Assembly (NCBI RefSeq): GCF_002155695.1
Contig: NZ_MUYJ01000005.1
Location: forward strand, 124,001 to 188,000
Direction: 5' to 3'
DNA: 64,000 nt
DNA from: Erythrobacter tepidarius
GTDB taxonomy: Bacteria; Pseudomonadota; Alphaproteobacteria; Sphingomonadales; Sphingomonadaceae
In this document: positions 53,202 to 61,615 of the stretch, piece after piece
How the letters are laid out: each line of letters starts with the position of its first letter
Position numbering within the stretch: position 1 is the stretch's first letter
Notes under the pieces: model-generated
The model's input: only the letters and a program-made list of their open reading frames with translations
What the model was told of the DNA's origin: nothing
The model's database searches: none
Translations under genes and position numbers: made by a program

Positions 53202-54527
53202 ATGATCCCTTCCCTGCCCGAATTCTCGACCGCCCCGCTCGCTGCCCCGCTTGCTGCTACGCCGCTGGCCAAGGCGTTTGCCGGTGGGGCTGGCGTGGGC
53301 GCGGGTGAAGGCGAAGGCGGGGGGCAACCGGCGCTCGATTTCGCCGGGCTGCTCGACGCGGCCCTGCCGGGCGGGGCGCAGGCCCTGTCCGGGGCGGCGG
53401 CGGAGCGCAGCCCGCCGCCAGCGGCGAGGTTGGATCCGGCGCCGGTGATGCGCCCGCCGGTTGCGCCGATCGCGCAGGGCAAAGCTGGCGCTGGCCGGTC
53501 CGGCGCCGCGTTGCCGCCTTCCGGCACCAGCCTGCCGGACAGCGGCAGCGATCTGCCTCCCGGCGACCTTCTCCTGCCGAGGCCGGAGCCGGCGCCCGCG
53601 CCTGCCCTTGCATCTGCGCTCGTCCCGCCAAGCCCCGAGAGCATTGGTGAAGCGGATGGGATCGCCGGGTTGTCCGAAGCGACGCCCCCGGCCGCGGCGC
53701 TGCAGGCCCTGCTCACCCCTGCCCCGCCCGCGCTTGTCACGGCTCCCGCACCAGCGCGCGCCGGTGCGGCGGCCGACCCGCTTCGTCCCGTGCGCCCTGC
53801 CGCGCCTGCCGCCAGCGCTCCGCCAAGGCCGGTCGCGCCTCTGCCGGTTCTGCCGGTTGCCCCGGTCGAGAAAGATGCGCCTGCCGAACCAGCCCCGGCA
53901 AGCCTTGCCGAGGATGGCGCGCCGGCCGCGCCGCAGGCCGCCGCCACCAGCCCTCCCGCCCCGCAGGCGGGTGCGCTCCCGACCGCCCATTCCGCGCCGC
54001 CATCCGCCCCCCCGCCCCTGGGCGGGCACGCCGAGGGCCGCTCTCCCGCACCCCAGCAGGAATCCGCCATCGCCCAGCTTGGCGAGATCCGTGCGGCGCT
54101 GCGCTCGGTCCGGCCCGAGCTGACCCTGCACCATGCCGAGTTCGGCCTCGTCTCGCTGCGCATCGAAGGCGCAACTGCCGCGCCGCAGGACTGGCGCGCG
54201 GTGCTGGCCAGCCGCGATCCGGGCTTTGTGGCGGCGATCCAGACAGCCTTGGCCGAGCGCGGCGTGGCGGCCGCCCCGGCCGATAGCGCCACGACCGGCA
54301 GCCAGAGCGGTTGGGGCGCCGGCTCCGACCGCCCATACGGGTTTTCCCAGGGGTCAGGGCAAGGTTCGTCTTCACCATACCTGGGGCACTCGGGAGGGCG
54401 TGACGAGGGTGCCGGCAGCAACCCCCAGGGCCGCCAGCAGCGCCTCGCCGGAGACGGGGCGGACACCGCTGCCCGAGCACCGGAAAGCGAGACATCGGTT
54501 CAGCGCCAGCGCGGCCTGTTCGCCTGA
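53202..54527 (+). CDS. fliK: flagellar hook-length control protein FliK
   Basis: FliK measures hook length and switches export specificity. The 441-residue protein is mostly Pro/Ala/Gly-rich low-complexity sequence (residues 20-285), as expected for the ruler. The C-terminal core is RPELTLHHAEFGLVSLRIEGATAAPQDWRAVLASRDPGFVAAIQTALAERG, equivalent to the hook-control domain. AAGGAG lies six nt before ATG 53202. A polar, Gly/Ser-rich tail of about 70 residues follows the core. Low conservation limits confidence. Confidence 0.82.
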   Translation: MIPSLPEFSTAPLAAPLAATPLAKAFAGGAGVGAGEGEGGGQPALDFAGLLDAALPGGAQALSGAAAERSPPPAARLDPAPVMRPPVAPIAQGKAGAGRSGAALPPSGTSLPDSGSDLPPGDLLLPRPEPAPAPALASALVPPSPESIGEADGIAGLSEATPPAAALQALLTPAPPALVTAPAPARAGAAADPLRPVRPAAPAASAPPRPVAPLPVLPVAPVEKDAPAEPAPASLAEDGAPAAPQAAATSPPAPQAGALPTAHSAPPSAPPPLGGHAEGRSPAPQQESAIAQLGEIRAALRSVRPELTLHHAEFGLVSLRIEGATAAPQDWRAVLASRDPGFVAAIQTALAERGVAAAPADSATTGSQSGWGAGSDRPYGFSQGSGQGSSSPYLGHSGGRDEGAGSNPQGRQQRLAGDGADTAARAPESETSVQRQRGLFA

Positions 54528-54562
54528 TCGGCGCCGGCGCGGCAACAGGGAGTTGAGATTTC

Positions 54563-55165
54563 ATGTCCAAGGGCAAGGACAAGGCGGACAAGGACGCCGA
54601 GAATGGCGGCACGCCCAAGCAGGGCGGCATGATCAAGCTCGTCCTCGGCGCGGTGCTGCTGCTCGCCCTGGGCGCGGGCGGGGCCTATGGCGCCTATGCC
54701 GCGGGCCTGTTCGGCGATGCGGGCGGGCATGAGTCTCCCGATCAGCCCAGATTGGTGCGCAAGGGCGAGGAAGAGCCCTACCCGCTGCCTGGCGCGGGGA
54801 AGGAACAGGACGCCCCGGCCCCCGTCTATGGCGAGGGCGGCAGCAAGTATCGCACCGCCTATTATTCCTTCGAGGAGAGCTTCACCTCCAACCTCGCGGA
54901 TTCGCCCGGCCTGATCCAGGTTGAACTGGCGGTCTCCACTCGCCGTGACGGGCGGGTGCTGCAATGGGTCAAGAACCACGAACTGGCGATCCGCTCGGCG
55001 ATCCTCGCCCAGCTCGCCGCCACCACCGAGGCCGAGGTCTATGACGTGGCAGGCAAGCAGCGCCTCGCCCAGCGTCTGACCAAGGCGGTCAACGGCGTGC
55101 TCGAGGAGAACGAGGGCTTCGGCGGGATCGACGCGGTGCACTTCCGGGGGTTCCTCGTCCAATGA
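54563..55165 (+). CDS. fliL: flagellar basal body-associated protein FliL
   Basis: FliL surrounds the stator and supports motor torque. The 200-residue protein has a Lys/Asp-rich cytosolic N-terminus, one membrane segment (IKLVLGAVLLLALGAGGAYGAYAAGLF) and a periplasmic domain with the family blocks YRTAYYSFEESFTSNLADSPGLIQVELAVSTR and LRFRGFLVQ-like ending (here VHFRGFLVQ). It is the first C-ring-side gene after fliK and overlaps fliM by four nt. Confidence 0.93.
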   Translation: MSKGKDKADKDAENGGTPKQGGMIKLVLGAVLLLALGAGGAYGAYAAGLFGDAGGHESPDQPRLVRKGEEEPYPLPGAGKEQDAPAPVYGEGGSKYRTAYYSFEESFTSNLADSPGLIQVELAVSTRRDGRVLQWVKNHELAIRSAILAQLAATTEAEVYDVAGKQRLAQRLTKAVNGVLEENEGFGGIDAVHFRGFLVQ

Positions 55166-56112
55166 CGATGGCGCACGATTTTGCCGCTGCCCGGCCCGCT
55201 GCGCAGCATTGCCGCGAACTGATGGCGCACGCCATCGGCCGCGGCCCGCGCCCGGAGGAGCGCGCGGTGCTGCTGGCGGCATGGCGGCGCGACCTGGCGC
55301 GGCTGCTGGCCGAGGAGCTTTCGCTGCTGCTTTCGGGTGACCGGCTGGCCGTGAACGTGCCCGAACCGGAGCGGCTCGCGGGCAGCGCGGTGCTCGACCG
55401 GATCGGCCCTGTCGCTGCCAACAGCCTGTTGCGGGTCGGCCCCGGCGGCGAGACGGCGCTGCTCGCTTTCGACTTTGCCACCGCCATTGCGCTGACCGAT
55501 CGCAGCTTCGGCGGCGACGGCAAGCTGGCGGACGATGCGCCCGATCAGCTGCCGCGCTCGGCCGCGTTGCTGGTCGACGCGATCGCCGCGACCATTGCCG
55601 GTGCCATCACCCGGGCCAGCCTGGACGAGCTGCCGTCGATGTCGGGCGCGGTGCTGGGCGGCGAGGTGATCGTGCGCAGCGAAAGCGCCGGGCGGCTCAA
55701 GCCCTTCGATCGGGATGCGCCCGCGCTGCTGTTCGACATCGCGATTGCCAACCACCAAGGCCGGGAATGGCGCTGCCTGCTGGCTCTGGCCGAGGAGCGC
55801 ATGGCCCGCCTCCTGCCCGCCCCAGGCCGCGCCCGCCCCGATGGCGAACGCCCGCGCCGCCAGCCGGCCGATCCCTTCACCGCGCCCTTTGCGGACGTGC
55901 CGCTGCCGCTCCATGTCGTGCTGGCCGAGATCGACCTCTCCCTCGCCCGCCTCCAGAGGCTGGCACCGGGCGAGATGCTGCCGCTGGCGATGGGTCGCCA
56001 GGTGCCGCTGATGCTGGGCGACAAGCTGGTCGCGTATGGCAGCATCGGCACGCTCGAGGATCGCATGGCGCTCCGCCTCACCCGTTTTCCTGCAGAAGGA
56101 CCTGCCCGATGA
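55162..56112 (+). CDS. fliM: flagellar motor switch protein FliM
   Basis: FliM is the middle C-ring subunit. The 316-residue protein has the middle domain with LTDRSFGGDGKL and a C-terminal SpoA domain (VPLPLHVVLAEIDLSLARLQRLAPGEMLPLAMGRQVPLMLGDKLVAYGSIG). The usual N-terminal CheY-binding motif (LSQxEIDxLL type) is absent; the start is MTMAHDFAAARPAAQHCREL. This may mean a different CheY contact. It overlaps fliL (ATGA) and fliN (ATGA). Confidence 0.9.
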   Translation: MTMAHDFAAARPAAQHCRELMAHAIGRGPRPEERAVLLAAWRRDLARLLAEELSLLLSGDRLAVNVPEPERLAGSAVLDRIGPVAANSLLRVGPGGETALLAFDFATAIALTDRSFGGDGKLADDAPDQLPRSAALLVDAIAATIAGAITRASLDELPSMSGAVLGGEVIVRSESAGRLKPFDRDAPALLFDIAIANHQGREWRCLLALAEERMARLLPAPGRARPDGERPRRQPADPFTAPFADVPLPLHVVLAEIDLSLARLQRLAPGEMLPLAMGRQVPLMLGDKLVAYGSIGTLEDRMALRLTRFPAEGPAR

Positions 56113-56432
56113 GTGATTTTTCGCCCGCCGCCTTCCACCGTTTCGGTGCGGTTGCCGTGCGCCTCGCGGTCGAACTCGGACGCACCGAACTGCCGCTGCG
56201 CGAGGTGCTCATGCTGGGCGAGGGCAGCACCGTGATGCTCGACCGGCTGACCGACGAATTGCTCGATGTCACGGCCAATGGCCGGGTGATCGCGCGCGGC
56301 GAGGTGGTGGCCGAGAAAGGGCGTTTCGCCCTGCGCATCGTCCATCTGGTGGGCGAGGACGGCCAAGACGTGCCCGCCCCCGAGCCAGCCACAGCTCCCG
56401 CAGCGGCGGCGAACCCCGCCGAGGCGCTGTAA
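56109..56432 (+). CDS. fliN: flagellar motor switch protein FliN
   Basis: FliN forms the base of the C ring and binds FliH. The 107-residue protein is largely one SpoA domain (VAVRLAVELGRTELPLREVLMLGEGSTVMLDRLTDELLDVTANGRVIARGEVV), with a Pro/Ala tail. ATG overlaps the fliM stop. It matches short alphaproteobacterial FliN proteins. It is 16 nt upstream of fliO. Confidence 0.93.
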   Translation: MSDFSPAAFHRFGAVAVRLAVELGRTELPLREVLMLGEGSTVMLDRLTDELLDVTANGRVIARGEVVAEKGRFALRIVHLVGEDGQDVPAPEPATAPAAAANPAEAL

Positions 56433-56448
56433 AGGCGGGGCAGGGGCC

Positions 56449-56727
56449 ATGCTCGAATATCTCCTGCGCCTCGCGCTGCTGCTGCCGTTGCTCGGCGGGC
56501 TGATCTGGGGGAGCCTGTGGCTGACCCGCTACGTCCAGACCCGGCTTGCCGGGCAGGTGGCGGGCGGCGGCGGGCGGCAGCTCGAGCTGGTCGAGACCAG
56601 CCTGATCGCGCCCGGCGTGAAGCTGGCGGTCGTCCGCTTCCGCGAGCGCGAGATCCTGCTCGGTCTGTCGCGCCACGGGATGGTGCGGCTCGCCGAAGCC
56701 CCTGCTTCCCCGGCGGAGAGCGCGTGA
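56449..56727 (+). CDS. fliO: flagellar biosynthesis protein FliO
   Basis: FliO helps assemble FliP into the export gate. This 92-residue protein has one N-terminal membrane segment (LEYLLRLALLLPLLGGLIWGSLWL), a basic linker and a compact domain with RQLELVETSLIAPGVKLAVVRFREREILLGLS. The family is short and variable; the LELVETSLI...V..R.REILLG pattern is typical. It overlaps fliP by one nt. Confidence 0.87.
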   Translation: MLEYLLRLALLLPLLGGLIWGSLWLTRYVQTRLAGQVAGGGGRQLELVETSLIAPGVKLAVVRFREREILLGLSRHGMVRLAEAPASPAESA

Positions 56728-57563
56728 TGCGCGCGGCGGCGATCCTGCGGGTGGGCCTCCTGTGCCTTGCCGCGTTAACCCTGTTTCCGGCGACGCCCGA
56801 CGCGGCGCTCGCCGCCACCCCTGCCGGCGCAGCCCCGCTTGCACCCCCGGACCCGGTGGCGGCAGGCCTGGGCACGGCGATCGAGCGTGCACTGGGCGAT
56901 AGCGGCACGGGCGCCAATGCAGAGGGGGACAGCCCGCTGAGCCTCTCGCTCCAGCTGCTGGTGGTGATGGGCCTGCTCACCATCTTGCCCGCGCTGGTGC
57001 TGATGATGACGAGCTTCCTGCGCATCCTCGTGGTGCTGGCGATCCTGCGGCAGGCGCTCGGCCTGCAAGGCTCGCCGCCCGGGCAGGTGCTGGCCGGCCT
57101 CGCGCTGTTCCTCTCGCTCTTCGTCATGGCCCCGACGCTCGACACCGTGAACGCCCAGGCGATCGCCCCCTATGCTGCCGGAACGATCGGCGCGGATGCC
57201 GCGATCGGGCAGGCGGGCGAAGCCTTCCACGCCTTCATGATGGCCCAGACGCGCGAGGCCAATCTGATGATGTTCACCGACATCGCCGGCGGCGGCAGCT
57301 TTGCGCGCGCGGAGGATGTGCCCTTCTCGATCCTGCTGCCCGCTTTCGTCACCAGCGAACTCCAGACCGCGTTCCAGATCGGCTTCATGATTTTCCTCCC
57401 CTTCCTCGTGATCGATCTGGTGGTGGCGAGCGTGCTGATGAGTCTGGGCATGATGATGCTTTCGCCGACGATCATCTCCTTGCCGTTCAAGCTGCTGCTG
57501 TTCGTGCTGGTCGATGGCTGGGCGTTGCTGATGGGCAGCCTGGCGATGAGTTTCGCCACATGA
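56727..57563 (+). CDS. fliP: flagellar export-gate protein FliP
   Basis: FliP forms the pentameric core of the export gate. The 278-residue protein has a cleavable signal peptide, then four membrane segments. Family blocks are MMTSFLRILVVLAILRQALGLQGSPPGQVLAGLALFLSLFVMAP, and near the end LLPAFVTSELQTAFQIGFMIFLPFLVIDLVVASVLMSLGMMMLSP. The start codon overlaps the fliO stop (TGATG). It overlaps fliQ by four nt. Confidence 0.95.
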   Translation: MRAAAILRVGLLCLAALTLFPATPDAALAATPAGAAPLAPPDPVAAGLGTAIERALGDSGTGANAEGDSPLSLSLQLLVVMGLLTILPALVLMMTSFLRILVVLAILRQALGLQGSPPGQVLAGLALFLSLFVMAPTLDTVNAQAIAPYAAGTIGADAAIGQAGEAFHAFMMAQTREANLMMFTDIAGGGSFARAEDVPFSILLPAFVTSELQTAFQIGFMIFLPFLVIDLVVASVLMSLGMMMLSPTIISLPFKLLLFVLVDGWALLMGSLAMSFAT

Positions 57564-57832
57564 GCGCGGACGCGGCGCTCCTGTCGCTGGCCGACCAGGC
57601 CCTGTGGGTCACGGCGCTGATCGCCGGGCCGGTGCTGCTGGCAACGCTGGCGGTGGGGCTGGTGGTGGGCGTGATTCAGGCCGCCACCTCGATCAACGAA
57701 CAGACCTTGAGCTTCATCCCCAAGCTGGCGGTGACGGCGCTGGTGTTCGTGGCGCTGGGCGCGGCGATGATGGGCCTGCTCGCCGATTTCACCCGCGAGA
57801 TCATGGCGCAGGTCTCCGGGCTGACGGCCTGA
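57560..57832 (+). CDS. fliQ: flagellar export-gate protein FliQ
   Basis: A 90-residue two-helix membrane protein of the FliQ family with the conserved VGVIQAATSINEQTLSFIPKLAVTALVFVALG. It associates with FliP and FliR in the export gate. It overlaps fliP by four nt and ends nine nt before fliR. Length and motif are typical. Confidence 0.95.
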   Translation: MSADAALLSLADQALWVTALIAGPVLLATLAVGLVVGVIQAATSINEQTLSFIPKLAVTALVFVALGAAMMGLLADFTREIMAQVSGLTA

Positions 57833-57841
57833 GCTGGCAGC

Positions 57842-58633
57842 ATGAACCTGCTCGATTTCGGCTTGGCCAGCATCGAGGCGCAGCTGTGGCAGATCCTGTT
57901 CCTCTCGATCCGCGGCGGAGCAGCGCTGCTGGCCGCGCCGATGGTGGGCGGGATGGCCGTGCCCGCGCCCTTGCGCATCCTTTTGAGCATCGTGCTCGGG
58001 TTCTTCGTCGCCAGCTGGGTGCCGCTTGCGCCTGCGCCGGAAATGCTGAGCTTCGCTGCGATCCTCGCGGTGCTGCACGAAGTGGCGCTCGGCCTTGCGC
58101 TCGGCTTCGTGCTCCAGCTTGCCTTCGCCATTCCGCTGATCGCTGCCGAGCAGATTTCCGGCACCATGGGTCTTGCGATTGCCACTTCGATCGATCCGGC
58201 CAGCGGGGCGCAGTCGGGTGCGTTGGGCACCTTCTTCGGGCTTGTCCTCAGCCTGCTGTTTTACGCCACCGGCGCGCATCTGCTGTGGTTCGAGCTGCTG
58301 GTGGAAAGCTACCGGCTGCTGCCTGCAGGCCAGTTTGCTTTCGCAGGTTGGCGGGCCGAGAGCGTCGGGCTGTTCTTCGGCTACGGGCTTGCCACGGCCG
58401 CCGCGATTGCCCTGCCGGTGGTGCTGGTGCTGCTGCTCGTCCAGGTGGTGACCGGCCTCATCGCGCGCTCGGCCCCTTCGCTCAACCTCTTCGCGCTGGG
58501 CCTGCCCGCGGGCGTGCTCGCCGGGATTGCCGCGCTGATCATCGCCCTGCCGGTGATGGTCGAGCAGTTCGAGGGCGTGCTGGAGGCCGCACTCGATCAA
58601 TCTGCGCTGCTGCTTGAACCGGGGCCGGGCTGA
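57842..58633 (+). CDS. fliR: flagellar export-gate protein FliR
   Basis: FliR completes the FliPQR export gate. The 263-residue membrane protein has about six hydrophobic segments and family features: RGGAALLAAPMVGGMAVPAPLRILLSIVLGF, AEQISGTMGLAIATSIDPASGAQS, and LVGLIAR-type ending LVQVVTGLIARSAPSLNLFALGLP. The stop codon shares its last base with the flhB start. Normal length. Confidence 0.94.
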   Translation: MNLLDFGLASIEAQLWQILFLSIRGGAALLAAPMVGGMAVPAPLRILLSIVLGFFVASWVPLAPAPEMLSFAAILAVLHEVALGLALGFVLQLAFAIPLIAAEQISGTMGLAIATSIDPASGAQSGALGTFFGLVLSLLFYATGAHLLWFELLVESYRLLPAGQFAFAGWRAESVGLFFGYGLATAAAIALPVVLVLLLVQVVTGLIARSAPSLNLFALGLPAGVLAGIAALIIALPVMVEQFEGVLEAALDQSALLLEPGPG

Positions 58634-59769
58634 TGGCCGAGGAAACCGCAGGCGAAAAGACCTTCGCGCCAACCCCCAGGCGGCTTGCCGATGCGGCGAA
58701 GAAGGGGGATGTGCTGCGCTCGAAGGAGCTGGCGACGCTGGCCGCGACCGGCACCGGCGCGCTGGCGCTGCTGGGTCTGGGGCCATGGCTGGCCGAGCGC
58801 ATGGCCGCGACCGCGCGCGCGGGCTTGCGCTTCGATCGCGCCGCGCTCGACGGGTTTGCACCGGGCGTGGCCATGGCCGATGCTGCGCTCGCCGTGCTGC
58901 CGCCGGTGCTGATGCTGGGGCTGGGGGTGGCGCTGGTCACCGCTGTCTCGCAACTCCTGCCGGGCGAGGGGCGCTTCGTTGCCGGCAATGCGGGGTTCAA
59001 GGCCTCGCGCATCAATCCGCTCTCCGGCCTCAAGCGCATCCTCGGCTGGCACGGGCTGATCGAGCTGGGCAAGGGCCTCGCCAAGCTCGCGCTGCTCGGC
59101 GGGATTGCCTGGTTCTGGGCGGCGGCGCACGGGCCGGGGTTGCTGCTGTTCGGCCGCAATCCGCTGCCCGAGCAATTGCGCCTTGCGGCCGAGGCCCTGA
59201 CCAGTCTGGTCGGGGCCTTGCTGGGCGGTCTCGCGGTCATTGCCGCGATCGACTATCCGCTCCAGCGTTTCCAGCGCGACAAGCGGCTCAAGATGAGCCT
59301 TCAGGAACTGCGCGATGAGACCAAGGAGGCCGAAGGCTCGCCAGAGATGAAGTCGGCCCGCCGCCAGCGCCAGCGCGATCTCGCCCGCGGGGGCGTGGCC
59401 AAGGCGATGAAGGAGGCGCAGTTCGTGATCGTCAACCCGCTGCATTTCGCGGTGGCGCTGACCTATGATCCCGCGCTCGCGCCCGCGCCGGTGGTGCTTG
59501 CCAAGGGGCGGGGCGACACCGCACTGGCGATGCGCGAGATCGCGCGCGAACAGGGCCTGCCGCTGCTCGAATATCCGCAGCTCGCCCGCGCGGTCTATTT
59601 CACCACCCAGCCCAACCAGATGGTGCGCGAGGAGCTCTACGTCGCCATCGCCGCGCTGGTGGCTTTCGTGATGGCGCTCAAGCGGGGCCAGCATCCGCGC
59701 CGTCCGGTGGTGGAGGTGCCGCCCGAGTTGCGCTTCGACAGCGAGGGAAGGCGCCTGATGCCCGCTTAA
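58633..59769 (+). CDS. flhB: flagellar export specificity protein FlhB
   Basis: FlhB gates substrate switching from rod/hook to filament. The 378-residue protein has four membrane segments and a cytosolic domain that normally self-cleaves at NPTH. Here residues 268-271 are NPLH (59434-59445): the Asn-Pro scissile pair and His are kept but Thr is Leu. The N-terminus has FAPTPRRLADAAKKGDVLRSKEL, typical of the family, and the C-terminus continues VVLAKGRGDTALAMREIAREQ. It overlaps fliR by one nt. Confidence 0.94.
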   Translation: MAEETAGEKTFAPTPRRLADAAKKGDVLRSKELATLAATGTGALALLGLGPWLAERMAATARAGLRFDRAALDGFAPGVAMADAALAVLPPVLMLGLGVALVTAVSQLLPGEGRFVAGNAGFKASRINPLSGLKRILGWHGLIELGKGLAKLALLGGIAWFWAAAHGPGLLLFGRNPLPEQLRLAAEALTSLVGALLGGLAVIAAIDYPLQRFQRDKRLKMSLQELRDETKEAEGSPEMKSARRQRQRDLARGGVAKAMKEAQFVIVNPLHFAVALTYDPALAPAPVVLAKGRGDTALAMREIAREQGLPLLEYPQLARAVYFTTQPNQMVREELYVAIAALVAFVMALKRGQHPRRPVVEVPPELRFDSEGRRLMPA

Positions 59770-59799
59770 GACCGGCGGCGTCTGGCCGTTCTGCACGGC

Positions 59800-61233
59800 A
59801 TGACCACGACCTCCGGCTCCTCGATCATCTCCGCGCTCGGCGCAGGCAGCGGCGTCGATTTCATCAAGCTCGCTAGCGATATCTCGGCTGCGAGCTTTGC
59901 GGTGCAGCGCCAGTCGGCCGAGACCCGGCGCACCGCGCTCGAGGCGCAGATCTCCGCCGCCGCGCAGCTGCGCAATGCGGTGACCGGCCTTGCCAGCGCG
60001 CTGGGCGAGCGGATTCGCGGCGGCGACCTTGCCCCGCGTGCCGAAATCGGCAACCCCGCGGTGGCGCGTGTCAGCGTGCCTGCCGGGTTCAGCCCGCGCG
60101 GCAGCTTCACGCTCGAAGTCACCCAGCTTGCCCGCGGCCAGACCCTGGTCGGCAAGAGCTTCGCCAGCCGCGATGCGCTGGTGGGCGAGGGCACGCTGAC
60201 GCTGCGCTTCGGGACGATCGACGGCGCGAGCTTCACCGCCGATGTCGCCCACCCGGCGATCGACATTGCCGTGACCGCCACCGATACGCTCGCCACGCTT
60301 GCGACCAAGATCAACCAGGCCAGCGGCGGGGCGGTGAGCGCCTATGTCGCCTCCGGCACGGGCGGAGCGCAGCTGGTATTGAAGGGCCGCGAGGGCGCGG
60401 CCAATGGCTTCGTGCTGGAAGCGGCCGGTGCGGGCGGCGCGGCGGCGCCGGGGGACCTGTCCTATCTGGGCTGGGATCCCGCGAGCGATGCCGGCGAGCT
60501 GCGCCAGAGCGCGCAGAACGCCGCCTTCGCGCTCGACAGCGTGGCGATGACCAGCGCGACCAACCGCGTCACCGGCCTGCCGGGCGGGTTCACGCTCGAA
60601 CTCGCCGCCACCAACCCCGGCGCGCCGACCACGCTCGCCTTCGCCAGCAACTCCGATGCGATTTCCGGGGTGATGAACGACCTGGTGGGCGCGCTCAACG
60701 AGATCGTCGGCCAGATGAACCAGCTTGCGGCGCCGATCGGCGGGGCGCTTGGCAACGATAGCGGCGCGCGCGAGCTGCGCCGCGATCTTGCCGGGCTGGC
60801 GGGCCGGGTGGTGATGCCGGGCGCTGCAACCGGCGAGCCGCGCACGCTTGCCGATCTCGGTCTGGTGCTCAACCGTGACGGCACCTTCCAGCTCGACAGC
60901 GCGCGGCTGGGTCGGGCGCTGGCCGACACCCCGGATGCGGTGGCGGCGATGTTCTCCACTGGGGTTGCGGGCGTCTTTGCCACGGTCGATCGTTTCGCGC
61001 GCGAGAACAGCCTCGTGTCCGATCCCGGCTCGCTCGGCGGTTCGCTGCGCCGGTTCGAGACCCAACTTGCCACCAACGACGAGCGGCTGGCGGCGATCGC
61101 CGAGCAGCAGGAAGCCCTGCGCGAGCGCCTGACCCGCGAATTCGTTGCTTCCGAAAAGCGGGTCGCGGCCTCGCAATCGACGCTCGCCTTCCTGCGCCAG
61201 CAGGTCGATATCTGGTCGAAGAGCGATCGCTGA
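59800..61233 (+). CDS. fliD: flagellar filament capping protein FliD
   Basis: FliD caps the filament and helps flagellin fold. The 477-residue protein has the N-terminal coiled-coil-forming part (IISALGAGSGVDFIKLASDIS), the hydrophobic VAVARVSVPAGFSPRGSFTLEVTQLARGQT-like domain start, and the C-terminal coiled coil (LRRFETQLATNDERLAAIAEQQEALRERLTREFVASEKRVAASQS). These match FliD_N and FliD_C families. It follows flhB after 30 nt and precedes fliS by 13 nt. Confidence 0.94.
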   Translation: MTTTSGSSIISALGAGSGVDFIKLASDISAASFAVQRQSAETRRTALEAQISAAAQLRNAVTGLASALGERIRGGDLAPRAEIGNPAVARVSVPAGFSPRGSFTLEVTQLARGQTLVGKSFASRDALVGEGTLTLRFGTIDGASFTADVAHPAIDIAVTATDTLATLATKINQASGGAVSAYVASGTGGAQLVLKGREGAANGFVLEAAGAGGAAAPGDLSYLGWDPASDAGELRQSAQNAAFALDSVAMTSATNRVTGLPGGFTLELAATNPGAPTTLAFASNSDAISGVMNDLVGALNEIVGQMNQLAAPIGGALGNDSGARELRRDLAGLAGRVVMPGAATGEPRTLADLGLVLNRDGTFQLDSARLGRALADTPDAVAAMFSTGVAGVFATVDRFARENSLVSDPGSLGGSLRRFETQLATNDERLAAIAEQQEALRERLTREFVASEKRVAASQSTLAFLRQQVDIWSKSDR

Positions 61234-61246
61234 GGGGGTCGGGAAG

Positions 61247-61615
61247 ATGCGGATGCTTTCGCACAATCCCGCCGCGGCCTATCGCCGGGTCGAGCTCGAT
61301 GCGCGGATCGAAGCGGCAGGCCCGGCCGATCTCACGCGAATCTGTCTCGAGGAGGCGGTGGCAGCGCTCGGGCAGGCGCTGATCGCGCTCGAACGCGCGC
61401 CCGACAGCGTCCCGCGCGCGGCGCTGGCGCGGGCGCAGGCCATCACGATGTGGCTCGCCCGCTCGGTTGCGCCGGAGCACCCGCTGCGCGAGAGCCTCGT
61501 CACCTTCTATGCCGGGCTGGCGCATCAGATCGCGGGCAATTTCGTGCGCGCCAGAGCCGAAGAAATCGCGCGGGTGCGCGGCGATCTCAGCGATCTGCTC
61601 GCCGCTGCCGCCTAG
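61247..61615 (+). CDS. fliS: flagellar export chaperone FliS
   Basis: FliS binds flagellin and prevents premature polymerisation. The 122-residue helical protein starts MRMLSHNPAAAYRRVELDARIEAAGPADLTRICLEEAVAALGQAL, the family pattern of AYxxVxLxAxIExAxPxxLixMLyd type. GGGAAG precedes ATG 61247. It is the last gene of the fli operon; its stop overlaps the convergent hydrolase stop by four nt. Confidence 0.9.
   Translation: MRMLSHNPAAAYRRVELDARIEAAGPADLTRICLEEAVAALGQALIALERAPDSVPRAALARAQAITMWLARSVAPEHPLRESLVTFYAGLAHQIAGNFVRARAEEIARVRGDLSDLLAAAA

Noticed and set aside
50979..54134. 1051-residue open frame antisense to fliH-fliK
   Set aside because: Shadow of the flagellar genes, with low-complexity Arg/Ala sequence and no family motif.
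58597..61266. 889-residue open frame antisense to flhB and fliD
   Set aside because: Shadow of two well-supported flagellar genes; no recognisable domain or start region.
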